Assembly: GCA_035506135.1 (NCBI GenBank)
Contig: DATJPY010000059.1
Span: 1-19,374, forward strand
DNA: 19,374 nucleotides
From: DATJPY01 sp035506135
GTDB lineage: Bacteria > Myxococcota_A > UBA9160 > PR03
Reading direction: 5' to 3'
A program made the translations under genes and the position numbers. Positions 1 through 7,741 of the stretch are shown here, in pieces. The notes beneath the pieces were generated by a model that was not told where the DNA came from, did not search any database, and saw only the letters and a program-made list of their open reading frames with translations. The first letter of the stretch is position 1; every line of letters begins with the position of its first letter.

Positions 1-59
1 GCAAGCGGCCGCGCACGGCCCGAAGCGGCGGCGCGAAGTGGCTACACGAGATCGTGTGA
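1..59 (+). CDS. 3' end of an upstream gene (unidentified)
   Basis: The first 59 bases can be read in frame 3 as the last 18 codons of a plus-strand gene ending with TGA at 57-59; the C-terminal residues would be GGAKWLHEIV. The gene would converge on the alcohol dehydrogenase, with 62 bases between the two stops. The fragment is too short for family assignment. The call rests only on an open frame with a plausible C-terminus and on the fact that no other gene explains this end. Bases 60-121 show nothing recognisable. Confidence 0.3.
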   Translation, partial: KRPRTARSGGAKWLHEIV

Positions 60-121
60 ACGGCGGGGCGAGGAGAGGAGGCTGCGCACGCTCCTGCGAA
101 CCTGCTGCCGGAACCCGGACG

Positions 122-1129
122 CTACTGCACGTCGATGACGGCCCGGAAGCGCGCCTTGCCGCTCAGCATGCGGTCGACGGCGGCCTGCGCGTCCGCGAGC
201 GCGAAGCGCTCGATCATCGGGCGTACGCCCCGTTGCGTGGCGAAGGCGAGCGCGTCGGCGGAGTCGGCCGCGGTGCCCGAGGCCCAGCCCTGGATGCGGC
301 GATTCAGCGGGATCAGGTCGAGGGCGCTGATCGGGATCGGCTCGAGCGGCGCCCCCACGATCAGGAGGCATCCCTCGATGCCGAGGCCCGGGACCACGCT
401 CGCGATCGCCTCGGCGCTCGGCGCCGTCGCCAGGATGACGCGCGCGCCGCCCCGGGCCGTGAGCGCCTTCGCCGCGTCCTCCCGCTCGGTGTCGACGTAG
501 CGCGACGCGCCGAGCTTGCGCGCGAACTCCTCCTTGTCCGATCCGCGTGCGATCGCGACCACCTCGAAGCCCATCGCGTTGGCGTACTGGACGCCGAGGT
601 GACCGAGGCCGCCGAGGCCCTGCACGGCGACGAGGTCGCCCGACCGCGCGCCGGCGTTCCGCAGCGCGTTGAAGGTGGTGACGCCCGCACACAGGAGCGG
701 CGCCGCCTCGTCGAAGCCGAGCCCGTCGGGAAGCGGGGCCACGGCGACGGCGGGCACGACGAGCGCCTCCGCGTAGCCGCCGTCCATGGTGATGCCGGTG
801 ATGCGCGCGGTCGCGCACTGGATGAACTTGCCCTGCAGGCAGGCGCGACAGGTACCGTCGTGGCCGCCGTGCCAGCCGACGCCCACGCGCTGGCCTCGGC
901 GGAGCGACGTGACGCCCTCGCCCACGGCGTCGATCACACCCGCGACCTCGTGTCCCGGCACACGCGGCAGCGCGAGCCCGGGCCAGAGCCCGCCGGTGAC
1001 GAACTGGTCGCTGTGGCAGACGCCGCAGGCGTGTACGCGGATGCGGACCTCGCCGCGACCCGGCTCGGGCAGCGCGCGCTCCTCGGGGACCAGGGGCTGT
1101 CGCGCCGCGCGGACGACCATCGCCTTCAT
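122..1129 (-). CDS. Zinc-dependent alcohol dehydrogenase (MDR superfamily)
   Basis: A 335-residue medium-chain dehydrogenase that should oxidise an alcohol or reduce an aldehyde with NAD(P)H in the cytoplasm. The GroES-like domain carries catalytic zinc ligands Cys35 (in CGVCHSD), His60-Glu61 (PGHE) and Cys147 (LLCAGVTTF). The Rossmann nucleotide-binding motif GLGGLGHLG lies at 171-179. In the structural-zinc lobe the usual four cysteines are reduced to three (Cys94, Cys97, Cys105), with Asp91 in the position of the first. The ATG at 1129 was chosen because GAGGAGGAG lies just upstream and the protein then begins MKAMVVRAA, as family members do; the longer open frame upstream reads through the divergent promoter region. 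Substrate is unknown. The gene stands alone and diverges from the YfhO-type gene. Confidence 0.9.
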   Translation of the reverse strand: MKAMVVRAARQPLVPEERALPEPGRGEVRIRVHACGVCHSDQFVTGGLWPGLALPRVPGHEVAGVIDAVGEGVTSLRRGQRVGVGWHGGHDGTCRACLQGKFIQCATARITGITMDGGYAEALVVPAVAVAPLPDGLGFDEAAPLLCAGVTTFNALRNAGARSGDLVAVQGLGGLGHLGVQYANAMGFEVVAIARGSDKEEFARKLGASRYVDTEREDAAKALTARGGARVILATAPSAEAIASVVPGLGIEGCLLIVGAPLEPIPISALDLIPLNRRIQGWASGTAADSADALAFATQRGVRPMIERFALADAQAAVDRMLSGKARFRAVIDVQ

Positions 1130-1188
1130 GGGGGGCTCCTCCTCGTGCAAGACTAGCGTCCGTCCGCGCGGCGCTACCGTCCCGCTCC
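1130..1188. promoter_or_regulatory. Divergent promoter region, adh / yfhO-like
   Basis: These 59 bases separate two divergent starts. The sequence AGACTAGCGT at 1150-1159 contains two -10-like hexamers sharing one CTAG core: TAGTCT on the minus strand (1155-1150, 21 bases before the dehydrogenase ATG) and TAGCGT on the plus strand (1154-1159, 29 bases before the YfhO ATG). A second plus-strand candidate, TACCGT, lies at 1175-1180. No clear -35 TTGACA was found on either side. The minus-strand ribosome binding site GAGGAGGAG lies within the gap. Confidence 0.45.
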
Positions 1189-3642
1189 ATGCGCGGGCGT
1201 CTCGCAGCCGACGCGTCCGCGCCGGACGGCGCGGTGGAGCGGGCTCCCTTCGGCACACGGGTGCGCGCGCGCGGGCCCGGCATCGCCTGCGCGCTCGCAG
1301 GGTTCCTGCTGATCGGCGCCGTGCTCGCGCCGTCGCTGGTCGGACGCAAGGCGTTCCTGCCGGCCGACTACTGGCTCTACACGCCGCCCTTCGCGCTCGC
1401 GCCGCCTCCGGATCTGCGCAGCTTCCCGAGCAACACGCTGCTCGGCGACCAGGCCCTGATCTACGCCCCGCAGTTCTGGGTCGTTCGCGAAGGGCTGCGG
1501 CAGGGCGCCTTCCCGCTCTGGAATCCGTACTTCCGCACCGGCGAGCCGCTGCTCGGCACGGGCGAGTCCGGGCCGCTCGCGCCGACGAACCTCCCGATCC
1601 TGCTGTTGCCCTGGCCGCTCGGGCACGCGTGGGCCGCCTGGCTGCGCTTCGGCCTCGCGTGGCTCGGCGCCTACCTGTTCGCGCGCGCCCTCGCGCTCGA
1701 TCGCGGCTGGTCGCTCGCGGTCGCGGTCGGCTTCTGCTTCGCGCCGGGCTTCATCGTGCACTTCCAGCAGCAGCCGCGCGCCGTCGCGCACATGGGTCTG
1801 CCGTGGCTGCTGTGGGGCGCCGAGCGGCTCGCCGCCGCGACGCCGGCAGGCCTTCGCGCACAGCTCCGCGCCTCGCTGGTGCTGATCCCGGTGGTGGCCG
1901 CGACCCTCGTGTCCGGGTATCCGCCCGCCGCGTTCAACGTCGTGTTCGCGGCGGCGTGCTACCTCGCGCTCCGCCTGCCGTGGCGCCCCTTCCTCGCGCC
2001 GCGCGCGGTGGCCGCGCTCGCGCTGCTCGCGGGCGCCGCGCTCGCGGCTCCCGTCCTGCTTCCCTTCTCCGACTTCCTGCGCAGCTCGGCCACCTTCGCC
2101 GACCGCACCGAGCAGGGTCAGGTGGTGCTGCCCGCGGAGGCCTACCGCCTGCTCTGGGACCCGCTCGCGCTCGGCTCGCCCCTGCGCTTCGCGACGCGCG
2201 CGTGGATCGGCGCGAGCAACTTCGAGGAGGAGCAGATCTACGTCGGCCTCGTGCCCTGGCTCTTCCTGCTCTCCGGTGCGCTTCGGCTCGCCCTGCGGCG
2301 CGCACGCCTCGCGCGCGAGGACGCGCTCCGCATCGCGGCGCTCGCGCTGATCTGCGGGATCGCGGCGTCGCTCGGCTTCGGCTGGCCGCCCCTGCACGGC
2401 TGGCTCACGCGCATTCCGCCCTTTTCGTTCGCGACGAATCCGCGGATGCTCTTCCTGGCGCAGGTGGCGCTCCCCGTCCTGGCGGCCCTGGTCTGGCGCA
2501 ACGCCTCGGCGCGCGACCCCGTCCCGCGCCCGCGGCCGGGTATGACCGGCGCGCTGCTGGCTGCGAGCGCGCTCGGCGCGCTCGCAGCCGCGTGGCTCGG
2601 TCTGCACGAGCAGTGGGACCTGCGCCCCTGGGCGGCGCTCGTGGCGGCGGCGAGCCTGGTCGCCGCCGCGTGGGTGGCCGGCTCGGTCGGCGAGCGCCGC
2701 GCGGTCGCCGTCTGCCTGCCCCTCGTGATCCTGGCCGACGTCGCTCCGATCTACGCGCGCTACCACCCGCAGGTGCCTCGCGAGTGGGCGAACCCGGCGC
2801 GCGCCCGCGCGGTGCTGCCGCCTCCCATCGCCAGCGATCCGGCTCCGCGCGTCGCCTTCGAATCGGTCCTCGCCGTGAACCTCTCCGCGCTCTACGGCGT
2901 CGAGGACATCCGCGGCTACGGCTATCCCGTGCCCGGCCGCTACGACGCCTATATGCGCGAGGTCGCGGGCCTGGCCAACCCGCACACGCTCGAGGCCCAG
3001 GAGCTCGTGCGCCCCGAGGTGATCGGCGCGATCGAGCGCACGTGCGCGCGCTGGCTGTTCACCTCGCTCGACTACGACCCGAGCTGGCGCGAGCGCCTCG
3101 AGCCGGTGTGGCACAGCGGGAAGCTCTACCTCTACGCGCTGCGGCGCGCGTCGCCCTGCGCGAGCTGGTACGCCGACGAGGAGGTCGGAACGCGCGCGGA
3201 TCTCGACGGTGCCGTCGCGCGCCTGCGCGAAACGTTGCGCGCCAGCCCGGAGGAGATCGTGCTCGAGCTGCCCGGCCCCGAGCGTCCCGCCCCGGAGACG
3301 CCCGCGGCAGGACTGCCGGCGATGCTCCATCGGCCTCTGCTCGGCCGCCTCGAGGTCGAGATTCCCGAGTCGGGCGCCTCGCGCCCGGGCTGGCTCGTGG
3401 TGCGCGAGAGCTACGACCCGGGCTGGCGCGCCCGCTCCGAGCGCGGCGAGCCGCTGCACGTGGTCCCGGCGCAGGTGCGCTTCCTCGCGGTCGAGGTGCC
3501 GGCGGGCGTGCGGCAGGTCGTGCTCGACTACGAGCCGCCGCACGTTCGCGAGGGGCTCGCGATCGCGGCGGTGGCTGCCGCCGCGGTCGCCGTCAGTCAG
3601 CTCTGGGCGCGTCGTTCGAGGGAGCGCGGGGTCGCCCCGTGA
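1189..3642 (+). CDS. YfhO-family polytopic membrane protein (GT-C-like)
   Basis: A large inner-membrane protein of 817 residues. After a charged N-terminus the first membrane helix starts near residue 32. An extracytoplasmic loop follows, with the family-typical pattern GDQALIYAPQFW then PLWNPYFRTGEPLLG (about residues 87-125). Roughly a dozen hydrophobic segments come next, then a periplasmic C-terminal domain with the characteristic ESYDPGWRA near 735-745, and a last membrane segment before a basic tail. YfhO proteins belong to the GT-C-like membrane glycosyltransferase group and in Gram-positives act in glycosylation of cell-envelope polymers; here a role in glycosylating surface glycans or proteins is inference. 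ATG 1189 is used; GTG 1261, nearer the first helix, is an alternative. The 3' end overlaps the convergent FG-GAP gene by 50 bases. Confidence 0.8.
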   Translation: MRGRLAADASAPDGAVERAPFGTRVRARGPGIACALAGFLLIGAVLAPSLVGRKAFLPADYWLYTPPFALAPPPDLRSFPSNTLLGDQALIYAPQFWVVREGLRQGAFPLWNPYFRTGEPLLGTGESGPLAPTNLPILLLPWPLGHAWAAWLRFGLAWLGAYLFARALALDRGWSLAVAVGFCFAPGFIVHFQQQPRAVAHMGLPWLLWGAERLAAATPAGLRAQLRASLVLIPVVAATLVSGYPPAAFNVVFAAACYLALRLPWRPFLAPRAVAALALLAGAALAAPVLLPFSDFLRSSATFADRTEQGQVVLPAEAYRLLWDPLALGSPLRFATRAWIGASNFEEEQIYVGLVPWLFLLSGALRLALRRARLAREDALRIAALALICGIAASLGFGWPPLHGWLTRIPPFSFATNPRMLFLAQVALPVLAALVWRNASARDPVPRPRPGMTGALLAASALGALAAAWLGLHEQWDLRPWAALVAAASLVAAAWVAGSVGERRAVAVCLPLVILADVAPIYARYHPQVPREWANPARARAVLPPPIASDPAPRVAFESVLAVNLSALYGVEDIRGYGYPVPGRYDAYMREVAGLANPHTLEAQELVRPEVIGAIERTCARWLFTSLDYDPSWRERLEPVWHSGKLYLYALRRASPCASWYADEEVGTRADLDGAVARLRETLRASPEEIVLELPGPERPAPETPAAGLPAMLHRPLLGRLEVEIPESGASRPGWLVVRESYDPGWRARSERGEPLHVVPAQVRFLAVEVPAGVRQVVLDYEPPHVREGLAIAAVAAAAVAVSQLWARRSRERGVAP

Positions 3643-5281
3643 GCGCGAGGAGTACCAGAGCCATCACGCCCACGGCGGCGCTGGCCGCCGATTCGGGCTC
3701 CGGCACGAGCGCGACCCCGCTGCGCTCGAAGCCGCCGCGCCCCGTTCCCCAGAGCACGCGCGCGCCGGCCGTTCCCGGCAGGTCGTAGGCGACGAGGCCC
3801 GCGTCCGCGGTCCCGACCAGCACCTCGAGATCGGGATCGCCGTCGATGTTGGCGACCGTGGGCGCCGCGAGCGACCCGCCCCAGTCGTCGCCGCTCGCGT
3901 GCGGGAGCTCGACGCTGCCGAGCAGGTGCCCCTGGTAGTCGAGGATCACGAGCTCGCCGTACTTGTTGCTCCCCGCCTGCGTCCACGTGGTGAAGATCAC
4001 CTCGGCCTTTCCGTCGTGGTCGAGGTCGACGACGGCGGGGGGCGACGCGTAGCGGATCACGCCATCGCCCTTGCCGAGGACGTAGGGCCAGCCGTAGTGC
4101 TCGGTCTTGTCGAGCCAGAGCGCGTGGAGGCGCCCATCGTACGACGGGAACAAGATCTCCTTCTGGCCGTCGCCGTCGAGGTCCGCGACCACGGGGTTCG
4201 GCTGGTCGTCCTGGATCACGCTGTAGTCCTCGGAGAGCGGCGCGGCCGCGCCGTCCGGTACCGGCGGCACCGTCCAGTCGAAGGCGCCCGCCGCCCAGCG
4301 GGAGCGGTCGCGCTCGAAGATCATCGGCATCTGGAACAGATCGACTTCGCCGCCGCCGCTGCAGTCGTAGAAGTTGCCGACCACCACGATCTCCAGGCTT
4401 CCGTCGCCGTCGAGGTCGGCGATCACGGGCGCGGACGCCGCGAAGTTGGGGCGCGGATCGCTCGGCCCCGAGCAGTTCGAGTAGCCCTGGATGTCCTCGG
4501 CCTCGTCGAAGTTGACGTTGACCTGGCTCCAGAGCGGGTGGAGATTCGACAGGGTCGCGAAGCGCAGATTCGCCGCGATGGGCGTGCCGTCGTCCTGGAA
4601 CGACGCCAGGTAGTGGACGTCGCTCGAGGCGACAATCTCGCCGCGGCCGTCGCCGTCGAGGTCGGCCGCCGCGAGATTCTCGTTGTAGCAGCCGGCGGCG
4701 TAGCCTTCGGCCCCGGACGGGGTCGTGAGCTGCGGCCAGCCCGCGCGCGTCGAGGCATCCGGCTCGAGCACGGTCCACTGGCCGCTCGACACGCTGGCGG
4801 CGTCGGCGGTCAGGATCTCGTGCGTCCCGTTGCCGTCGAGGTCTGCGATGGCGAGCGTCCGCATCTCGCCGCTCGCGAACGGCTGCGCGGGCCACGAGGG
4901 GAGGGGGGTGCCGCTCCCGTCCAGCACCACGAGCTGCGAGGAGAACGCGGTGACGATCTCCGGCCGATGGTCGCCGTCGAGATCGACGAGCGCGACGTCC
5001 GGCCAGATGCGGCCGTTGCCCGAAGGCGCGTAGTGCCACTCGAGCGCGCCGGTCGAGCCGTTCACGGCGAGCAGCGTGTAGCCGCCCCACAGCGCGTCGA
5101 TCTGCCCGTCGCCGTCCACGTCCGCCGCGGCCGGTGAGGCGTACCAGCCCGTCTCGCAGAAGGCCGGCGGACAGCGCTGCCACTTGAAGACGGGCGGCGC
5201 CGGCAGGCCGGCCTGCGAGTCCGCGGCCGGCGCGGCCAGCATCAGAGAGACCAGGAGTCCCTTCGCGAGCGCGCGCGCCAT
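3593..5281 (-). CDS. Secreted FG-GAP/VCBS beta-propeller protein with PEP-CTERM tail
   Basis: A 562-residue exported protein. A signal peptide covers about residues 1-24 (MARALAKGLLVSLMLAAP, cleavage after DSQA). The body holds eight FG-GAP/VCBS-type units, each marked by an acidic loop such as ADVDGDGQID, VDLDGDHRPE, ADLDGNGTHE, ADLDGDGRGE, ADLDGDGSLE, ADLDGDGQKE, VDLDHDGKAE and ANIDGDPDLE. Such loops usually bind calcium on a seven- or eight-blade propeller. The C-terminus is a PEP-CTERM signal: VPEPE, a hydrophobic stretch, then an arginine-containing tail. Exosortase systems recognise this signal and deliver the protein to the envelope or exterior. GGGGGTGAC precedes the ATG. The role is probably adhesive or matrix-related, but binding partners cannot be read from sequence. 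Confidence 0.85.
   Translation of the reverse strand: MARALAKGLLVSLMLAAPAADSQAGLPAPPVFKWQRCPPAFCETGWYASPAAADVDGDGQIDALWGGYTLLAVNGSTGALEWHYAPSGNGRIWPDVALVDLDGDHRPEIVTAFSSQLVVLDGSGTPLPSWPAQPFASGEMRTLAIADLDGNGTHEILTADAASVSSGQWTVLEPDASTRAGWPQLTTPSGAEGYAAGCYNENLAAADLDGDGRGEIVASSDVHYLASFQDDGTPIAANLRFATLSNLHPLWSQVNVNFDEAEDIQGYSNCSGPSDPRPNFAASAPVIADLDGDGSLEIVVVGNFYDCSGGGEVDLFQMPMIFERDRSRWAAGAFDWTVPPVPDGAAAPLSEDYSVIQDDQPNPVVADLDGDGQKEILFPSYDGRLHALWLDKTEHYGWPYVLGKGDGVIRYASPPAVVDLDHDGKAEVIFTTWTQAGSNKYGELVILDYQGHLLGSVELPHASGDDWGGSLAAPTVANIDGDPDLEVLVGTADAGLVAYDLPGTAGARVLWGTGRGGFERSGVALVPEPESAASAAVGVMALVLLALTGRPRAPSNDAPRAD
3596..3706 (-). other. PEP-CTERM sorting signal
   Basis: These are the last 37 codons of the FG-GAP protein. 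The motif VPEPES is followed by a hydrophobic segment of about 18 residues (SAAVGVMALVLLALTG) and a tail with two arginines. This is the three-part layout of PEP-CTERM signals processed by exosortase. The segment lies almost entirely over the 3' end of the convergent YfhO-type gene. Confidence 0.8.
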
Positions 5282-5367
5282 GTCACCCCCCGGTGGCGGA
5301 GTCGAGGGTAGCCCTCCCGCCGCCCCGGTGTCGTGGGCCGGCCCGCTCTGCTAGGGTGCCGGGCAGC
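5282..5367. promoter_or_regulatory. Divergent promoter region, FG-GAP gene / iclR-like
   Basis: An 86-base gap between divergent starts. On the plus strand TAGGGT at 5352-5357 ends only 10 bases before the IclR ATG, which would give a nearly leaderless transcript. On the minus strand TACCCT (5310-5305) lies 23 bases before the FG-GAP ATG. IclR-family regulators often bind their own divergent promoters, but no clear palindromic operator was recognised here. Confidence 0.35.
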
Positions 5368-6156
5368 ATGATGGAATCAAGTTCTGAGATACGGAACAAG
5401 GCGGTTGGCGACGAGGGCGGCGGCACCAGCGTCGAGAAGGCGCTCGATCTGCTGCTCCACCTGGCCGGCGCGGGAAGCGCGGGCGTGACCGGGCTCGCGC
5501 GCGCGGTCGGCCTGCCCAAGTCGACCGCGCACCGGCTTCTCGCCGCGCTCGGGCGCCGCGGGCTGGTCGAGCGCGACGAGCAGGGTCGCTACCGCCCCGG
5601 CATCCGCCTCGTCGCCCTCGGCCTCGGCGTGCTCGATCGCGAGCCGGTGGTCGCGGCGGCCCGCCCGGTGCTCGAGGCCGAGGCGGCCGCGCTCGGCGAG
5701 ACGATCTTCCTCGCCGGCGCGCGGAGCGGCCGCCTCGTCGTGCTCGACAAGGTGGAGGGCACCGGCTTCCTGCGCGCGGCGCCGCGCGTGGGGGAGGAGG
5801 TGCCGGCGCACGCGACGGCGACCGGGAAGCTCTATCTGGCGTTTGCGCCGCACGCGCTCGCCGGGCGTGCCGCGGCGCTCGCGCGCTTCACGCCGCGCAC
5901 GTGCACCGCGCGCTCAGCGCTCGAGCGCGAGGTCGCGCGGGTCCGCCGCCGCGGCTGGGCGGCGAACCGCGAGGAGTGGGTGCCCGGGCTCGCCGTGGTG
6001 GCGGCTCCCGTGCGCGCGGACGGCCGCATGCACGGCGTGGTCGCCCTGGCGGCTCCCGCGGTGCGGCTTCCCGCGGCGCAGCAGCACCGCCTGGCGGCGC
6101 GGCTGCTGGCGGCGGCGACGCGCATCGCCGCGCGACTCGGAGGGATCGACGCATGA
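5368..6156 (+). CDS. IclR-family transcriptional regulator
   Basis: A 262-residue regulator. A winged helix-turn-helix occupies about residues 20-78: SVEKALDLLLHLAG, then GLARAVGLPKSTAHRLLAAL as the recognition unit, then a wing GLVERDEQGRYRPG. The C-terminal IclR effector-binding domain runs from about 95 to 255, with the usual EVPAHATATGKLYLA and a late GVVALAAPAVRLP. The family binds small aromatic or organic acids and acts as repressor or activator. The start at 5368 is chosen because the longer frame from 5293 reads through the promoter gap; a second ATG follows immediately. The stop overlaps the next start (ATGA), so regulator and aminotransferase are translated together. Ligand and targets are unknown. 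Confidence 0.88.
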   Translation: MMESSSEIRNKAVGDEGGGTSVEKALDLLLHLAGAGSAGVTGLARAVGLPKSTAHRLLAALGRRGLVERDEQGRYRPGIRLVALGLGVLDREPVVAAARPVLEAEAAALGETIFLAGARSGRLVVLDKVEGTGFLRAAPRVGEEVPAHATATGKLYLAFAPHALAGRAAALARFTPRTCTARSALEREVARVRRRGWAANREEWVPGLAVVAAPVRADGRMHGVVALAAPAVRLPAAQQHRLAARLLAAATRIAARLGGIDA

Positions 6157-7043
6157 AGGTGTGGATCGACGGCGCGGTCGTCTCGGGCGACGAGGCTCGC
6201 GTCCCGGTGACGGACCACGGGCTCCTCTACGGCGACGGCGTGTTCGAGGGCATCCGCGCCTACGGGCGGCGCGTCTTCCGCCTCGACGACCACCTGGCGC
6301 GACTGCGCGTCTCCGCGCGCGCGATTGCGCTCGCGCTTCCGCATCCCGAGCCGCACGTGCGCGAGATCGTTCTCGAGACCCTGCGGGCCTTCGGGCGCGA
6401 CGACGCCTACGTGCGGCTGGTGGTGACGCGCGGAGCGGGGGCGCTCGGGGTCGACCCGACGAGCTGCCCGGAGCCGCGGCTCTTCTGCATCGCCGCGGAG
6501 GTGCGGCTCTACCCGCCCGAGAAGCTCGCCGCGGGCATCGATCTGGTCACCGCGAGCTGGCGGCGGCCCGCACCCGACGCGCTCGACCCGCGCGTGAAGA
6601 GCCTGAACTACCTGAACAACGCCCTCGCCAAGCTCGAGGCGCGCCAGCGGGGCGCCGACGAGGCGCTGATCCTGAACGCCGCCGGCCACGTGGCCGAGGC
6701 GAGCGTGGCCAACGTCTTCGCGCTGCGGGGCGCGGACCTCGCCACGCCGCCGCCGAGCGACGGGTCGCTCGAGGGCATCGTGCGGCGGAGCGTCCTCGAG
6801 CTCGCGCCGGGCCTCGGGCTGCGCCCGGTCGAGCGAACACTCTCTCGTGTCGATCTGCTGGGCGCCGACGAGGTCTTCCTCACCGGGACGGGCGCAGGGA
6901 TCGTGCCGGTGCGCTCGCTCGACGGCCAGCCGATCCGGGCCGCCGAAGCGCTGCGCGCGGGCGTCGTCGTGCCGGGTCCGGCCGTCGCACGCGTGCGCGC
7001 GGCGTTCGCAGAGCTCACCAAGACCCTCGGCGTGCCGTTCTAG
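6153..7043 (+). CDS. ilvE: Branched-chain amino acid aminotransferase (class IV PLP enzyme)
   Basis: A fold-type IV pyridoxal-phosphate aminotransferase of 296 residues, the usual family size. It would interconvert leucine, isoleucine or valine with their 2-oxo acids using 2-oxoglutarate/glutamate in the cytosol. Visible motifs are the N-terminal MKVWIDGAVV, DHGLLYGDGVFEGIRAY at 21-37, the catalytic lysine Lys149 in RVKSLNYLNN, EASVANVFAL at about 182-191, and SLEGIVRRSVLELA near 205-218. D-amino-acid transaminases and aminodeoxychorismate lyases share this fold, but the FEGIRAY and KSLNYLNN motifs favour the branched-chain group. The ATG overlaps the IclR stop by four bases (ATGA). Placement after a regulator rather than with ilv genes suggests a catabolic or specialised role, which is inference. 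Confidence 0.82.
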   Translation: MKVWIDGAVVSGDEARVPVTDHGLLYGDGVFEGIRAYGRRVFRLDDHLARLRVSARAIALALPHPEPHVREIVLETLRAFGRDDAYVRLVVTRGAGALGVDPTSCPEPRLFCIAAEVRLYPPEKLAAGIDLVTASWRRPAPDALDPRVKSLNYLNNALAKLEARQRGADEALILNAAGHVAEASVANVFALRGADLATPPPSDGSLEGIVRRSVLELAPGLGLRPVERTLSRVDLLGADEVFLTGTGAGIVPVRSLDGQPIRAAEALRAGVVVPGPAVARVRAAFAELTKTLGVPF

Positions 7044-7065
7044 ACCCGCGCTCGTGATCCTGAGC

Positions 7066-7087
7066 TAGCCTGCGGGCCGGAGGGGGC
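7066..7087 (+). promoter_or_regulatory. Putative promoter -10 and ribosome binding site
   Basis: In the 44-base gap after ilvE, TAGCCT at 7066-7071 fits the TAGnnT pattern seen before several genes in this window. GGAGGGGG at 7079-7086 is a ribosome binding site. Its spacing is 4 bases from the GGAGG core to TTG 7088, or 10 bases from GGGGG to GTG 7097, so the start is ambiguous. No convincing -35 box is visible. Confidence 0.35.
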
Positions 7088-7741
7088 TTGCCGGGCGTGT
7101 CGGGCGAGGGGAGCGGGAACGCGGGGCGGCTGCTCGTCACGGCCGCGGCGGCGTTCTGGCTGGGCTGGCTGCTCATGCCCGGCGTCGGCATCACCGACGC
7201 CGCACAGATCCTCGAGCTCGTCGCTCGGCACCGCACCGACGTGGTCGTGTCGTCGGTCCTCCACCTGGTCGCGGCGGCGGCGCTCGCGCTGGCCATTCCG
7301 GGGCTGGCGCGCTGGCGCCCGCCGCAGGCGGAGCGGTTCGTCTCGCTCGCGGCGGCGCTGCTCGCGGTGGGCGCCTGCGCCATCGCGGCGGACGCGATCT
7401 TCCACTTCGCTGCGTACGAGATGGCGCAGCCGAGCGCCGATCGCCAGGAGATGACCGTGGTGATGCAGCGCATGCAGACGCGCGATCTCCCGTTCGTGAT
7501 GCCCGGGATTCTCTCGTGGTTCCTCGGCGCCGGCGCGCTCGCCGGCGGGGCTTCGCGCGCCGGGCTCGTCTCGCGCTGGAACCCGCGGCTCCACGGCATC
7601 GCGCTCGCGGTGGCGGTGATCGGGGGCACCCTGCTCGGGCCGCTCGGCTGGGCGCGCGCGGTCGGCCTGGCCGTGCTCGGCCTGGTGAGCGCGAGCCTCG
7701 CGTGGGTTGGCGCCGAGCTGGCGCGCGCTCCGGACGCGTGA
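7088..7741 (+). CDS. Small polytopic membrane protein of unknown function
   Basis: A 217-residue protein dominated by hydrophobic helices: about residues 14-33 (LLVTAAAAFWLGWLLMPGVG), 51-71, 84-107, 137-158 and two more between 170 and 212. It is therefore an inner-membrane protein with five or six passes. The general pattern, with a short loop containing AAQILELVARHRTDV after helix 1, recalls DUF4386-type proteins, but I do not recognise it firmly. The start is TTG 7088, or GTG 7097 three codons later; both follow GGAGGGGG. Its stop overlaps the start of the acetyltransferase gene (GTGA), so the two are probably co-translated. No function is assigned. Confidence 0.7.
   Translation: MPGVSGEGSGNAGRLLVTAAAAFWLGWLLMPGVGITDAAQILELVARHRTDVVVSSVLHLVAAAALALAIPGLARWRPPQAERFVSLAAALLAVGACAIAADAIFHFAAYEMAQPSADRQEMTVVMQRMQTRDLPFVMPGILSWFLGAGALAGGASRAGLVSRWNPRLHGIALAVAVIGGTLLGPLGWARAVGLAVLGLVSASLAWVGAELARAPDA

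Noticed and set aside
1174..3543. A minus-strand frame of 789 codons opposite the YfhO-type gene
   Set aside because: Charged low-complexity product with no motifs; high GC suppresses stop codons on the antisense strand.
786..3788. A plus-strand frame of 1000 codons spanning the dehydrogenase and the YfhO-type gene
   Set aside because: It is an arginine/alanine-rich shadow crossing two clear genes; the YfhO frame has membrane helices and family motifs.
3209..5137. A plus-strand frame of 642 codons opposite the FG-GAP gene
   Set aside because: Antisense shadow; its VAVEVGD-type repeats mirror the DLDGDG codons of the real gene.
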